From Luteolibacter luteus (lineage in GTDB: Bacteria; Verrucomicrobiota; Verrucomicrobiia; Verrucomicrobiales; Akkermansiaceae): a DNA stretch of 64,000 nt. The position numbers and the translations under genes are program-made. Positions 8,158 to 17,145 of this stretch are shown here, piece by piece. The notes under the pieces were generated by a model that did not search any database, was not told the DNA's origin, and saw nothing but the letters and a program-made list of their open reading frames with translations. Positions within the stretch are counted from its first letter, which is position 1, and every line of letters begins with the position of its first letter. Location: assembly GCF_012913485.1 (NCBI RefSeq), contig NZ_CP051774.1, forward strand, positions 4,464,001 to 4,528,000, given 5' to 3'.

Positions 8158-11100
8158 ATGACCACGACACGATCCGCTCTCATCACGACTGCCCTCATCG
8201 CCTTCGCCCAAGTGGCGCCTGCCGCAGAGATCCCGGCAGGTCTCACTTGGCTGCCTTCCGATCCACTGGATATCACGTTGTCCGGGAACAAGGCCTACGA
8301 TCTCTGGCTGAACCTGGCGGGCTCCGCGAATATGAGCCGCCAGGCTCCCTTCATCATGGGTGGGATCGACTACGGTCTCCTGCCTTACAACATCAACGGC
8401 TATGCCGGCGGCGGGATGTTCCCCGGTATGACGATGTGGGCTCCCTATGCGTCACAGTTCGGGACGAGCACCACGGCCGGACAGCTGATCAAGACAGCCA
8501 ATGGCACCGGTGGTGGCCCCTATCCGGCGAATTCCTCGATGTATTTCGGCGGGGCTAGCCCTCAATCAAACGTCAACGGCGGGTCCCTCGCTGCGAAGGG
8601 TCACGCAATTCCGGCGGTGAAGACGGTGACTTTCCAATTTTCCATCGGTGAAGCCTACGGCTACTCGCTCTGGGATGCGGATGGCGATGGCATCGGCGCC
8701 AACGACATGCCGAAGCTGAAGGTCTTCAATGCCAGCGGCGAGCTCATCACCACGTTGGCCCCGAACTACGCGGAGGTCATCAAGAAGGCCTATAACGGTA
8801 GCATGGAGATGCCACCGGGCTCGGGTCTGGATGAGGATATCTACATCAATACCTTCGGGCTGCAGTGGAATCTCGCCGTGGTGGAGCAGGAGATCGCTTC
8901 CTTCCAAGTGGATTGGACCGGTGTGCAGCACGCCCAGCTCTGGTCCCTGCGCCTCGATCAATCGGACGCGAGCTATAGCAGCTTTGTCTTCGACATGACC
9001 TCGAATTGGTCCGGTGCCGAGGACGGCATGTGGGCGAATGTTGCGAACTGGCAGGCGGGCGGCACTCCTTCCTCCGTAGGGAAAGCGGTCTTTGCCACGG
9101 GTAGCGGTGTCGCCCTCGCCGCGGATACGCAGATTGGCCAGATGGTCATCAATACGCCGGGAGATTTCACCCTGAGTTCGGCCAGCGGAGCGAAGCTTTC
9201 TCCGAGCCTGAATCTCGTTACCCAGGCAAATGGAGCACCCGCGGCGCATGCCATCAGCACGCCGGTGAATTTTCCTGCGGTCGTCACGCTGGATGTGGGC
9301 GGGGATACATCGCTGGCACTCACCGGAAATGTCACGGGGACCGGCTTCTACAAGCGGGGCGCCGGCACGCTTAGTTTAGGCGGCGCGAATGACTTCAGCG
9401 GGACGCTCGTCATCGGCGGAGGGACAACCTTGGTTAGCGGCACGAACCTCACTTCGGCCGCCTCCGTGTTGGACATGAAGAATTCCAAGCTGGTGCTCCA
9501 AGGCAGCAATCGCTTCGAAAGCGAGTTCCAAGCCAAGCTCTCAGGGACCTCGATCCTCGGTCAATCCGCGGTGCTCCAACTCGGTGACGCGGATAGCGGT
9601 GGCATCACGCAGACCTTCGCGCAGTTAAACGCTGCGAAGCCGCAATATGTAAAGGATCTGAACCCGAATCCTCAGACCGAGCCGCCGGTTTATGTCGTGG
9701 GCGGCAACGCCGCGATCTCCATGCTCACGCTGAAGGGTGGCCTCTACTCCGGATATCTCGGGGGTGACGGCGCGAACGAAAATAACCTCGCCCTGAATGT
9801 CGAGGGGGCGCTCACCTTGCAAGGAACCAGCACCTACACCGGAGACACGGTAATCAAGGCCGGCGGTACGCTGCAGGCAAACCGGGAGATCGCGCTTTCC
9901 CCGAACAGCAATCTGGTGCTGGACGGCGGGACCTTGGCACTTGGTGGTTTCAGCTACCAGACCCCCGGAGGCGTGAACGACGCCGGCATCACGATCAATG
10001 AATCACTCGGTACCTTTACCCGCAGCATCGGCACGGGCCCCGGCGAAGTCAGGATCGCCAGCGGTGGCAGCTTCAAGGCGATAGGTGGCAATCGCACGCT
10101 CAACTTCGGGGGAAACGGTGCACAGCTCGTCTGGGGGCAGCCGGGTTTCGTGGCGGAGGGGGCGCCGCTGGTCCTTTCCTCCGACAATACCAGCAAGATC
10201 ACCTTGGCGAACGCGATCGACCTAGGCTCCAGCAGTCGCACGATTCAAGTGGAGGCAAATGCAACCGCAGAGCTGAGCGGCTTGCTGAGTGGCAGCGGCA
10301 GTCTGAACAAGACCGGGGTCGGTGCGCTCTTTGTGACCGGGGTGAACGAGTTCACCGGTCCGATCCGGATCGAAGCGGGCCAAGTCCGTGTGAATGACAT
10401 CGGTGATGAAGGCCCGGGCACTGGCTTCGGAAACAGCACCGGGGCAGGAAGCATCGTGCTCGCAGGGGGCGGAGCGGATGGATGGAACGGAGGGATACTC
10501 AGCTACACGGGTAGCGAGTTCTCCAGCACGAACCGTCTTTTCACGGTAGGCGGGAATGCAGGGTCGATCTCGAACGACGGCACCGGAACGATTCACTTCA
10601 CGAATACGGGTGCTGTGGCATTTGATAATGCCGGTCCGGTGACGCTGGAACTGCGCGGCGGCAACAACAACCGCAACCGCTTCGATCCACTGATCTCCGA
10701 TAACGGGGAATTCAAAACTTCCTTGAGGAAGGGCGGCACGGGAGCCGGTGGCACCGGTGGCTATTGGATGATCGGCAATGAGGCCAACTCCTACACAGGT
10801 CCGACTCTCGTCATCAGCGGTGTCCTCGAGGTCACGAAGCTGGCGGATGGTGGTGTGGCCAGCAGCATCGGTGCCTCACGAAGTGAGCCTGCAAACCTGA
10901 AGTTCTTCCGGGGTGGCCTCAGCTATACCGGAGCGGGTGATACGACGGATCGCTTGTTCTGCGTTGCGAACGGAACGACGAGTCCGGTCTTCTACGCCAG
11001 CCGCATCGATTCATCCGGCACGGGGCCGCTCGCCTTTACCAATACGGGGAGCATCGGCTTTACCGACGTGAATGGAAATGCTCAGGCAATCGGCAATGGG

Positions 11101-12465
11101 GGATGGCTGGCTCTGGGTGGATTGAATACGGGTGACAACTTCCTTTCCGCGCGCATCGGCGGATCCACTGCAGGCAGCGCGCGCTTCACGAAGGATGGTG
11201 CAGGCAAGTGGTCGCTGACGAATCCGGGCAATACCTACGTCGGTATTACCGAAGTGAATGGAGGCACCCTGGGCATCCGGAAGATCGGCAATGGCGGCAT
11301 TCCGGTGGTGATGAATACCACACAGAATTCCACGGCTACCACGGTGACCAGTGCTACGGGCCTGATGGTAGGGCAGTCCGTGGAAGGTCCCGGAATCCCG
11401 GCGGGCACCACGATCACCGAGATCAATGGCACGGCCGTGACCCTGTCCCAAGCTGCCACGGTCACCTATGCGTCCGGCACGAATCGCAACAAGATCGCAG
11501 GTGTTGGCAGCAGCATCGGCATCTCCACCAATGTCGCGACGAATCTCGTGATCAATGGCGGCACGCTGCAATATCAGGGTGAAGGTGATAGTAGCGACCG
11601 CCGCTTTACCATCGGTGTGAATGGCGGCGGTTTCGACGCTTCGGGAACGGGAACAGTGATTCTTAACAATGCTGCGGCGGTGACTTACACCGGCACGGCG
11701 GCGCGCACGCTGTCCTTGAGCGGCAGCAATCCCGGCGACAACACGTTGGCTGCAGCCATCGGCAATGCGGGGACCGGCGTCGTTTCGGTGGTGAAGTCCG
11801 GCGCTGGCACGTGGGTCCTTTCGGGAAGCAACACCTACACGGGCGATACGACAGTTACCGCAGGCACTCTGGCCGTCACGGCGGGGGGCTTTGCCGATAC
11901 ATCCGATCTCACGGTGGCCGAAGGGGCCACGCTGAAACTGGACTATCCCGATGGCACGCCGGATTCGGTGGCGACACTGACCTTGGGCGGCAAGCTTGCG
12001 GTCTCGGGGATCTGGGGCGCAGAGGGATCGGGTGCTGCCCACACCAGTCCGTTGATCACGGGCACCGGCTTGCTGAATGTCGCAAGTGGTCCCTTCGAAC
12101 TGTGGTCGGCACAGATCCAGGAGGAGGGTGCCCGCGATCGCGATCAGGATGCGGACGGTGATGGTCACACAAATCTTGCCGAGTTCCTCTTCGGTTCGGC
12201 TCCAGATGCTTCGAGTGCCGCTTTGGTCGATGCGGTTCACGCCGGCGGAAATTTGGTCCTGCGGTGGAACGAATTGCTCAGTGGCGGTATTTACCAACTC
12301 CAGGAAAGCGGCGCCCTTGATAACGGAGCTTGGCAGCCAAGCGCCATCACCCCGGTGGAAGCTGCTGATCAAAGCGGTGTTCCTGCGGGCCATGTCCGGA
12401 AGGAGGCCATCGTGCCGCTTGATGGGGATCGCCGCTTCCTGCGCGTGAACGGCACCGAGAATTGA
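8158..12465 (+). CDS. Secreted protein B: novel N-terminal domain fused to PATR beta-strand repeats
   Basis: 1435 residues from ATG 8158; the frame is open from 8089, but only this start gives a signal peptide (MTTTRSALITTALIAFAQVAPAAE). Residues about 23-290 are the domain shared with the 7090-7866 product. The rest is a Gly/Thr/Asn-rich passenger with at least six autotransporter-associated beta-strand repeats (TIGR02601 type), for example WVLSGSNTYTGDTTVTAGTL and LTLQGTSTYTGDTVIKAGGTL. The end carries a calcium-type DRDQDADGDGHTNLAEF segment and a terminal beta module found in other verrucomicrobial surface proteins. No autotransporter barrel is present, so secretion relies on another route. 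It is probably a large surface beta-helix adhesin or capture protein; its place in front of a TonB receptor suggests ligand handling. Confidence 0.88.
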   Translation: MTTTRSALITTALIAFAQVAPAAEIPAGLTWLPSDPLDITLSGNKAYDLWLNLAGSANMSRQAPFIMGGIDYGLLPYNINGYAGGGMFPGMTMWAPYASQFGTSTTAGQLIKTANGTGGGPYPANSSMYFGGASPQSNVNGGSLAAKGHAIPAVKTVTFQFSIGEAYGYSLWDADGDGIGANDMPKLKVFNASGELITTLAPNYAEVIKKAYNGSMEMPPGSGLDEDIYINTFGLQWNLAVVEQEIASFQVDWTGVQHAQLWSLRLDQSDASYSSFVFDMTSNWSGAEDGMWANVANWQAGGTPSSVGKAVFATGSGVALAADTQIGQMVINTPGDFTLSSASGAKLSPSLNLVTQANGAPAAHAISTPVNFPAVVTLDVGGDTSLALTGNVTGTGFYKRGAGTLSLGGANDFSGTLVIGGGTTLVSGTNLTSAASVLDMKNSKLVLQGSNRFESEFQAKLSGTSILGQSAVLQLGDADSGGITQTFAQLNAAKPQYVKDLNPNPQTEPPVYVVGGNAAISMLTLKGGLYSGYLGGDGANENNLALNVEGALTLQGTSTYTGDTVIKAGGTLQANREIALSPNSNLVLDGGTLALGGFSYQTPGGVNDAGITINESLGTFTRSIGTGPGEVRIASGGSFKAIGGNRTLNFGGNGAQLVWGQPGFVAEGAPLVLSSDNTSKITLANAIDLGSSSRTIQVEANATAELSGLLSGSGSLNKTGVGALFVTGVNEFTGPIRIEAGQVRVNDIGDEGPGTGFGNSTGAGSIVLAGGGADGWNGGILSYTGSEFSSTNRLFTVGGNAGSISNDGTGTIHFTNTGAVAFDNAGPVTLELRGGNNNRNRFDPLISDNGEFKTSLRKGGTGAGGTGGYWMIGNEANSYTGPTLVISGVLEVTKLADGGVASSIGASRSEPANLKFFRGGLSYTGAGDTTDRLFCVANGTTSPVFYASRIDSSGTGPLAFTNTGSIGFTDVNGNAQAIGNGGWLALGGLNTGDNFLSARIGGSTAGSARFTKDGAGKWSLTNPGNTYVGITEVNGGTLGIRKIGNGGIPVVMNTTQNSTATTVTSATGLMVGQSVEGPGIPAGTTITEINGTAVTLSQAATVTYASGTNRNKIAGVGSSIGISTNVATNLVINGGTLQYQGEGDSSDRRFTIGVNGGGFDASGTGTVILNNAAAVTYTGTAARTLSLSGSNPGDNTLAAAIGNAGTGVVSVVKSGAGTWVLSGSNTYTGDTTVTAGTLAVTAGGFADTSDLTVAEGATLKLDYPDGTPDSVATLTLGGKLAVSGIWGAEGSGAAHTSPLITGTGLLNVASGPFELWSAQIQEEGARDRDQDADGDGHTNLAEFLFGSAPDASSAALVDAVHAGGNLVLRWNELLSGGIYQLQESGALDNGAWQPSAITPVEAADQSGVPAGHVRKEAIVPLDGDRRFLRVNGTEN

Positions 12466-12479
12466 TTCCGCCTTCCCAA

Positions 12480-12516
12480 GGGAGAGTCCGGAGCCATCCG
12501 GGCTCTCCCGTTTTTT
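12480..12516 (+). terminator. Rho-independent terminator
   Basis: A 13-bp stem with one G-T pair (GGGAGAGTCCGGA/TCCGGGCTCTCCC) and a 4-nt loop is followed by GTTTTTT. It lies between the PATR gene and the next secreted-protein gene, 18 bp before ATG 12535, so it probably limits read-through rather than closing the locus. Confidence 0.85.
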
Positions 12517-12534
12517 CCTTAGCGACGGAGATTC

Positions 12535-13617
12535 ATGAAACGTCTGATGAACTTGCCGGCCCTGATCGGCTCATGCCTTGTGTTGATGGCGATAGCGGCT
12601 TCTGCCGAATCACTACTGAAGAACCACCCGCTGCAAGGTCAGGTGAAGACCACCTACTGGACCTTTCTTGCGTCCCAGAACCCGTACCGCATTCCGGATA
12701 GCCCTTCGACGATGACGGGCACGATGACGGTCGCGAGTCCCGGATATGGCGCAGGCATGGGACTCTACAGTTGGACGGGAAACTACTCGATGACGGTGAA
12801 CCAGGCTTCGACTGCGACTCCTTCCTTCCGGATCCAGCAGGTCGTCTATCAGCTCGATGTCACTTGGGATCCTGCCGTTCCCTTTCCCTTCAGTGGCGGA
12901 CCGAAGCTCAGCTATAACGGGGGAAATCAACTCATCCCGGCCACGCTGCCGATGATCGCGGACGGGACGCGGATCGTGGACAATCAAACCGGCATCCCGG
13001 AGATGGAAGGGATCGACTCCTTCGCCTACCGGGGCATCACCTGGCAGTGGGATCTTTCCGGTGCGGTGGAGAATATCACCAGCGTGAAGATTCAGATGCC
13101 TTTTGCGAATCACACTTCGGTTGTGGGGGCGCGGGTCGATGTCGCTTCGGAGTTCGTGGAGATCGGTGCGCCAGAGACACCTTTGCAAGCATGGCGTCGG
13201 ACTCACTTTGGAAGTGCGGGAAATGAAGGGCCGTCGGCTGATATCGCGGACTCTGATGGAGATGGCCTGCCAAATCTCATCGAGTATGCGCTTGGAACCA
13301 TACCCACTTCGCCCGGTCAGGGAAATGGCTCGGCGATGGCTCCCAAGCCGCTTTTCGCTTCGGGCCGCCTGAAGCTGGCTTTCTCGCTTCCTGAGCCAGC
13401 GCCATCGGACCTGATCTATCGGGTCAGGGTGTCGAATGACATGGTCAATTGGAGCACGCTTGCGACCAAAGCCGGTGCCGCAGGGTGGACTTGGCAGGGC
13501 GAAGGTGGATCTCAGGTGAGCGCGGTGGCCGGAGCCGGGCGGGTCCTGGTCGAGGTGGCGGATGATCGGATCGCGGGGGATGCCCCACGCATGATGAGGC
13601 TGGAGGTTTCCTACTGA
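12535..13617 (+). CDS. Secreted protein C of the heme-type TonB receptor locus
   Basis: 360 residues with signal peptide (MKRLMNLPALIGSCLVLMAIAASA) and a GGAG Shine-Dalgarno about 6 bp before ATG 12535. Residues about 90-215 are a distant copy of the domain in proteins A and B: VVYQLDV, GGPKLSYNGGNQLIPATLP, then YRGITWQWDLSGAVENITSVKI align with their KTVTFQFSI, MPKLKV...ELITTLAP and FGLQWNLAVVEQEIASFQV blocks. A calcium-type DSDGDGLPNLIEYALGTIP segment follows (about 240-260), then a C-terminal beta module as in the PATR proteins. It ends 31 bp before the receptor start, so the two are probably co-transcribed. Role unknown. Confidence 0.88.
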   Translation: MKRLMNLPALIGSCLVLMAIAASAESLLKNHPLQGQVKTTYWTFLASQNPYRIPDSPSTMTGTMTVASPGYGAGMGLYSWTGNYSMTVNQASTATPSFRIQQVVYQLDVTWDPAVPFPFSGGPKLSYNGGNQLIPATLPMIADGTRIVDNQTGIPEMEGIDSFAYRGITWQWDLSGAVENITSVKIQMPFANHTSVVGARVDVASEFVEIGAPETPLQAWRRTHFGSAGNEGPSADIADSDGDGLPNLIEYALGTIPTSPGQGNGSAMAPKPLFASGRLKLAFSLPEPAPSDLIYRVRVSNDMVNWSTLATKAGAAGWTWQGEGGSQVSAVAGAGRVLVEVADDRIAGDAPRMMRLEVSY

Positions 13618-13648
13618 AGTGGCGGCGACGCTCAATTTGAAGATATCG

Positions 13649-16078
13649 ATGAAGTCATTGGTTAAGCGAAGGACGCGGCAGTCGCTGTGCGCGTTGGCGA
13701 TGTTCATGGTAGCGGATGCTCGGGCGCAAGATGCGGCCGACGCCGTTTCCGGGGAGGAGGTCGTCGCTCTGGAAGATGGCGACAAGGCGGTGGACAGCGG
13801 AAGCGTGGTTGACGGGCTGGATGAGATCGTGGTGGTGGCGAATCGGACCGAGCAGCGCTGGCTGGATGTGGCGGGAACCATCACCCGTGTCGATAAGGAG
13901 GAGATGCAGGAAACGGGCGTCGAGGATCTGGGTAGCATCGTGAAATACGATCCCACCGTGGTCGTGCCCTTTGACATGACTACCGGCGATGGAGCCGTGG
14001 CCTATGCGGCGACGGGCTCGGCGAGCTTTAACATTCGCGGCACCGAGGGGAATCGGGTCGGCGTCGAGGTGGATGGTATCCGCCAGCCGCCTGAGTATGT
14101 CTCCACGTCTTTTGACGCGGGCGCGGAAACCGGGGCCGGTGGCATGGGCCGCGATTACTTCGATCCTGCGATGTTCCAGCTCGTGGAGATTCTGAAAGGC
14201 GGTGCCAGCGCACTCTATGGCAGTGATGCCATGGGTGGGATGGTCTCGATGAAGACGCTCGAAGCTGCCGATTTGCTTGGTGACAAAGATTGGGGCGGCT
14301 TGGCGCGCACCCAGTATTTCTCGCGGAATGAAGGCCTCGCTTGGCAAACGGGTGGCGCATTCCGGAAGGACAACTTTGACTTCCTGCTCATGTATGCCGG
14401 TCGCGATGGCGAGGAGACGGCGAACAACGGCTACATCCCGCCCGATCCGATGGAAGTCGAAAGCAGCGCGTGGCTTGCCAAGGCAGGCTACACGATTGGC
14501 GATCACCGTTTTCTGCTCACCTTCGAGAACTACGAGCGAAACGTCTATGCGGAGATGCGGAGCGCGCTGCATCCGAAGATCGAGATGTTCAACATCTTCA
14601 AGAAAAGCATCGAGAACTGGCAGGACGTCGAGCGCCAGCGCCTCAGCTTGAATTGGGATTGGCAGCCGCAGAATGCCTTGGTGGACGGTCTGCAGACCCA
14701 TCTCTACTGGCAGGACTCGAGCAGTGCGAGCCGCAACCGGAGCACGAATCCGCCGCGCCAAACGGGCTTCCCTCCGGAGTGGGGAATCAGTGAAACGGAA
14801 GGGCGGAATCGCCGCCAGCGGATTGATTTTGAAACGGAGATCTACGGGCTCACGTCGATCGCGCGCCGCGAAATCGATCTCTTCGGCGTGAAGCACCAGT
14901 TCCTCGCGGGAATCGATCTGTCCCAGGAGAACTCCAGCAATCGCTTCAACCGTCTGGAGACGGATGGCGTGGTGCTTCCCAATCCCGACGGCGGCCTGCC
15001 GATCGTCTCGACGCAGCGCACGGTCTCCGATCGCATTTCCTTCGCACCCTCGGAGACTTATCGCCTCGGTCTCTTCCTTCAGGATGAGATCCGACCTCGC
15101 GAGAAGCTGGTCGTCACTCCCGGGCTTCGCTTCGACTATCACCAGATCGACGTGGACTTGGCACAGGATTACATGGACCGTCTTTCGAATCTATTGGGTG
15201 CAGGGCTCCAGCCATCCAGCGGCTACGATAACTTCAGTATCTCGCCACGCCTCGATATCGTTTACGAGACGACTGAGCATACCCGCGTTTACGCCGGATA
15301 CGGAATGGGGATCCGAAATCCCACTGCCGAAGAGCTGACGATGATCTTTGATCACCCATCCGGCGGGTATCAGCAGATCACGGTTCCCAATCCCGATCTT
15401 TCCGAAGAAATCAGCCATGCCTTCAAGCTTGGCTACAAGGGGGAGGCGGATTTGGGACGCTTCGCCATCGAGGGCTTCTTCACGAAATATCAGGACTTCA
15501 TCGAGAACAACGTGCCCGTTGGCTTCCTGCCGGATGGTACCGGCCTCTCGACCACCAAGAACGTCGGCGAAGCGATCATCTATGGATTCGAAGCCAGTGC
15601 GGAATGGAACATGGGCGAAAGCTACGACAAGCTCACCGGTTGGTCGCTCGGCCTGAATACCGGCAGGGCCTACGGTGAGAACGAGACCAAGGACACCGCG
15701 CTCAATACCGTGGAACCGTGGAAGACCGTAGGCTGGCTGGGCTATCAGGATGTGAATGAGAAATTCGGCGCACGCTTGCTGGGCACCTACACCGCCGCGG
15801 TGACCCGCACGGATGACACCACCATGAACGGCCGGATGTTCCATCCGCCCGCGTGGTTCACCCTGGATCTCATCGCATGGTATCGTCCTGCGGAAGGAGT
15901 GACGATCAATGCCGGCCTGAACAACATCTTCGACGAGAAGTATTGGAACTGGTCTTCGGTACGCCGCAGTGGAGGCCACATGGGGCTTGATACCTTCGGC
16001 GGCCAAGCGGGTTCGGTGGACGATCGGACGACGGCACCGGGTAGGAACTTCTATCTCTCCGCGACGTACGAGTTCTGA
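13649..16078 (+). CDS. TonB-dependent receptor, heme/hemoglobin-type
   Basis: 809 residues from ATG 13649, chosen because it gives a signal peptide (MKSLVKRRTRQSLCALAMFM...ARAQ); an upstream GTG at 13619 is possible. A TonB-box-like DEIVVVANRTE (about 50-60) precedes the plug, with SFNIRGTEGNRVGVEVDGIR (about 125-145), the signature of hemoglobin/transferrin/lactoferrin and heme receptors, and ILKGGASALYGSDAMGG. The beta-barrel ends in FYLSATYEF with C-terminal Phe, the outer-membrane insertion signal. The ligand call rests on similarity of the plug, not on a verified heme-binding His pair. It is the last gene of the secreted-protein cluster; no TonB, ABC transporter or heme oxygenase gene is in the window. 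Confidence 0.92.
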   Translation: MKSLVKRRTRQSLCALAMFMVADARAQDAADAVSGEEVVALEDGDKAVDSGSVVDGLDEIVVVANRTEQRWLDVAGTITRVDKEEMQETGVEDLGSIVKYDPTVVVPFDMTTGDGAVAYAATGSASFNIRGTEGNRVGVEVDGIRQPPEYVSTSFDAGAETGAGGMGRDYFDPAMFQLVEILKGGASALYGSDAMGGMVSMKTLEAADLLGDKDWGGLARTQYFSRNEGLAWQTGGAFRKDNFDFLLMYAGRDGEETANNGYIPPDPMEVESSAWLAKAGYTIGDHRFLLTFENYERNVYAEMRSALHPKIEMFNIFKKSIENWQDVERQRLSLNWDWQPQNALVDGLQTHLYWQDSSSASRNRSTNPPRQTGFPPEWGISETEGRNRRQRIDFETEIYGLTSIARREIDLFGVKHQFLAGIDLSQENSSNRFNRLETDGVVLPNPDGGLPIVSTQRTVSDRISFAPSETYRLGLFLQDEIRPREKLVVTPGLRFDYHQIDVDLAQDYMDRLSNLLGAGLQPSSGYDNFSISPRLDIVYETTEHTRVYAGYGMGIRNPTAEELTMIFDHPSGGYQQITVPNPDLSEEISHAFKLGYKGEADLGRFAIEGFFTKYQDFIENNVPVGFLPDGTGLSTTKNVGEAIIYGFEASAEWNMGESYDKLTGWSLGLNTGRAYGENETKDTALNTVEPWKTVGWLGYQDVNEKFGARLLGTYTAAVTRTDDTTMNGRMFHPPAWFTLDLIAWYRPAEGVTINAGLNNIFDEKYWNWSSVRRSGGHMGLDTFGGQAGSVDDRTTAPGRNFYLSATYEF

Positions 16079-16162
16079 GGTTGTTTGGGCGGAGGTTGAC
16101 GCACGCTGTTCCGATTCAGACGCTTTCCTTGCTTTCGCGGGTACATGGGAACGGGAGGATCA

Positions 16163-16579
16163 CTATTTCTTGGTCGCTGAACTTACCGAAGGCAGGCAAT
16201 CCAGGAAGAATCTCCCCGCCCGCTCCGCATCCCGTTTGAGCGCTTGGGACTCGCGTTCCAGAGGGTTCATCGTGTCCACGGCGGCGACGGCCTTTTCAGT
16301 CTCCTGCTCGGTAGTCTTTTCCTCGTTCCTTGTCGGAGCGGGATCGATCCGTGTGGCATGCTTTGTCTTTTCCTCGGCCAGAGGAGAGAACACAACCATC
16401 AGCAAGGCCACTGCGGGCGGCACCAAGAGCCACCGCCACCAGTCCAGCGGCTTGCTGCGATGTTTTTGCTGTCCGATCGCCCTGAGAACCTTTCCCTCCA
16501 GGCCTGGAGGCACGTCGACCTCCGGCTTCCGCGAGCGCAGCAGATTTCCGATCTCCGTGTAATCGTCTTCAGGTTTCAT
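16163..16579 (-). CDS. Probable anti-sigma factor, single-pass membrane protein
   Basis: 138 residues from ATG 16579; the open frame runs far upstream but through the sigma gene. The start overlaps the sigma-factor stop by 4 bp (ATGA), showing translational coupling. An N-terminal cytosolic region (MKPEDDYTEIGNLLRSRKPE, about 1-55) precedes one membrane segment (WWRWLLVPPAVALLMVVF, about 57-74) and a charged periplasmic tail ending in FFLDCLPSVSS. There is no zinc-binding His-x3-Cys-x2-Cys motif, so it is not a ZAS-type anti-sigma factor. The assignment rests on position and topology. Confidence 0.75.
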   Translation of the reverse strand: MKPEDDYTEIGNLLRSRKPEVDVPPGLEGKVLRAIGQQKHRSKPLDWWRWLLVPPAVALLMVVFSPLAEEKTKHATRIDPAPTRNEEKTTEQETEKAVAAVDTMNPLERESQALKRDAERAGRFFLDCLPSVSSATKK

Positions 16580-17130
16580 CGGAAGGCAGGGATGGGTTTG
16601 GGCAACTCGGGCGGACGAGCTTTTGCAGCTTCGGCCAGGGTCTTTCGGGCGCGGTGTAGAAGCACCTTCACTGCCCCCTCGCGCTTGCCGAGGATTTTCG
16701 CGACGTTCTTCACCGGCAGGTCCTCGCGGTAATGAAGCCACAGCGCGCTGTAAGCGTCGGGACCGAGCTCGCGTTTTGCTACTTCCCAGAGCCACAATGC
16801 GTCGTCGTTCTCCGAAGAAGGCTCTGGCTGTGGCAAATCGTGAGGCAAGGGCTTCGACCGTCGCAAGGCTGCGATCGATAACCGGCGTGCCAAGGTAAAG
16901 AGCCAAGGAAGCAAGGGTTGTGAGGAATCATAGCGGTGAAACTTCTTCCACGCCCGAACGAAGGTCTCTTGCGTGAGATCTTCCGCATCCTGCCGATGTC
17001 GGGTCAGCGTCAGGAGGAAGGCGAAAACACGTCCGTGATATCGATAGACCAGCGTTCCGAATGCCGCCGATGATCCCTCTCTCGCTTGTTTCGCGAGGAG
17101 AGAATCATCGGGGCAAGGGAGAGAGCTCAT
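16576..17130 (-). CDS. ECF-family RNA polymerase sigma factor
   Basis: 184 residues. Sigma-70 region 2 is seen at about 22-90 (AFGTLVYRYHGRVFAFLL, DAEDLTQETFVRAWKKFHRY, PWLFTLARR) and region 4 at about 115-170 (ALWLHYREDLPVKNVAKILG, KREGAVKVLLHRARKTL). This is the minimal region 2 + region 4 layout of ECF factors. It is encoded 15 bp after an exported protein gene and overlaps the putative anti-sigma gene, so it is likely released by an envelope signal. Target promoters cannot be identified. Confidence 0.95.
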   Translation of the reverse strand: MSSLPCPDDSLLAKQAREGSSAAFGTLVYRYHGRVFAFLLTLTRHRQDAEDLTQETFVRAWKKFHRYDSSQPLLPWLFTLARRLSIAALRRSKPLPHDLPQPEPSSENDDALWLWEVAKRELGPDAYSALWLHYREDLPVKNVAKILGKREGAVKVLLHRARKTLAEAAKARPPELPKPIPAFR

Positions 17131-17145
17131 GTTGCGGGGATCGTG

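Noticed and set aside
7090-9000. Similarity of GVQHA in proteins A and B to the C-terminal GVQHA of the HasA hemophore
   Set aside because: Only five residues match, in different places of the proteins; length and overall sequence differ from HasA. Not evidence for homology.
12613-15142. Long minus-strand open frames opposite the secreted protein C and TonB receptor genes
   Set aside because: They are shadows of well-supported plus-strand genes; their sequences are Arg/His-rich with no domain and no Shine-Dalgarno.
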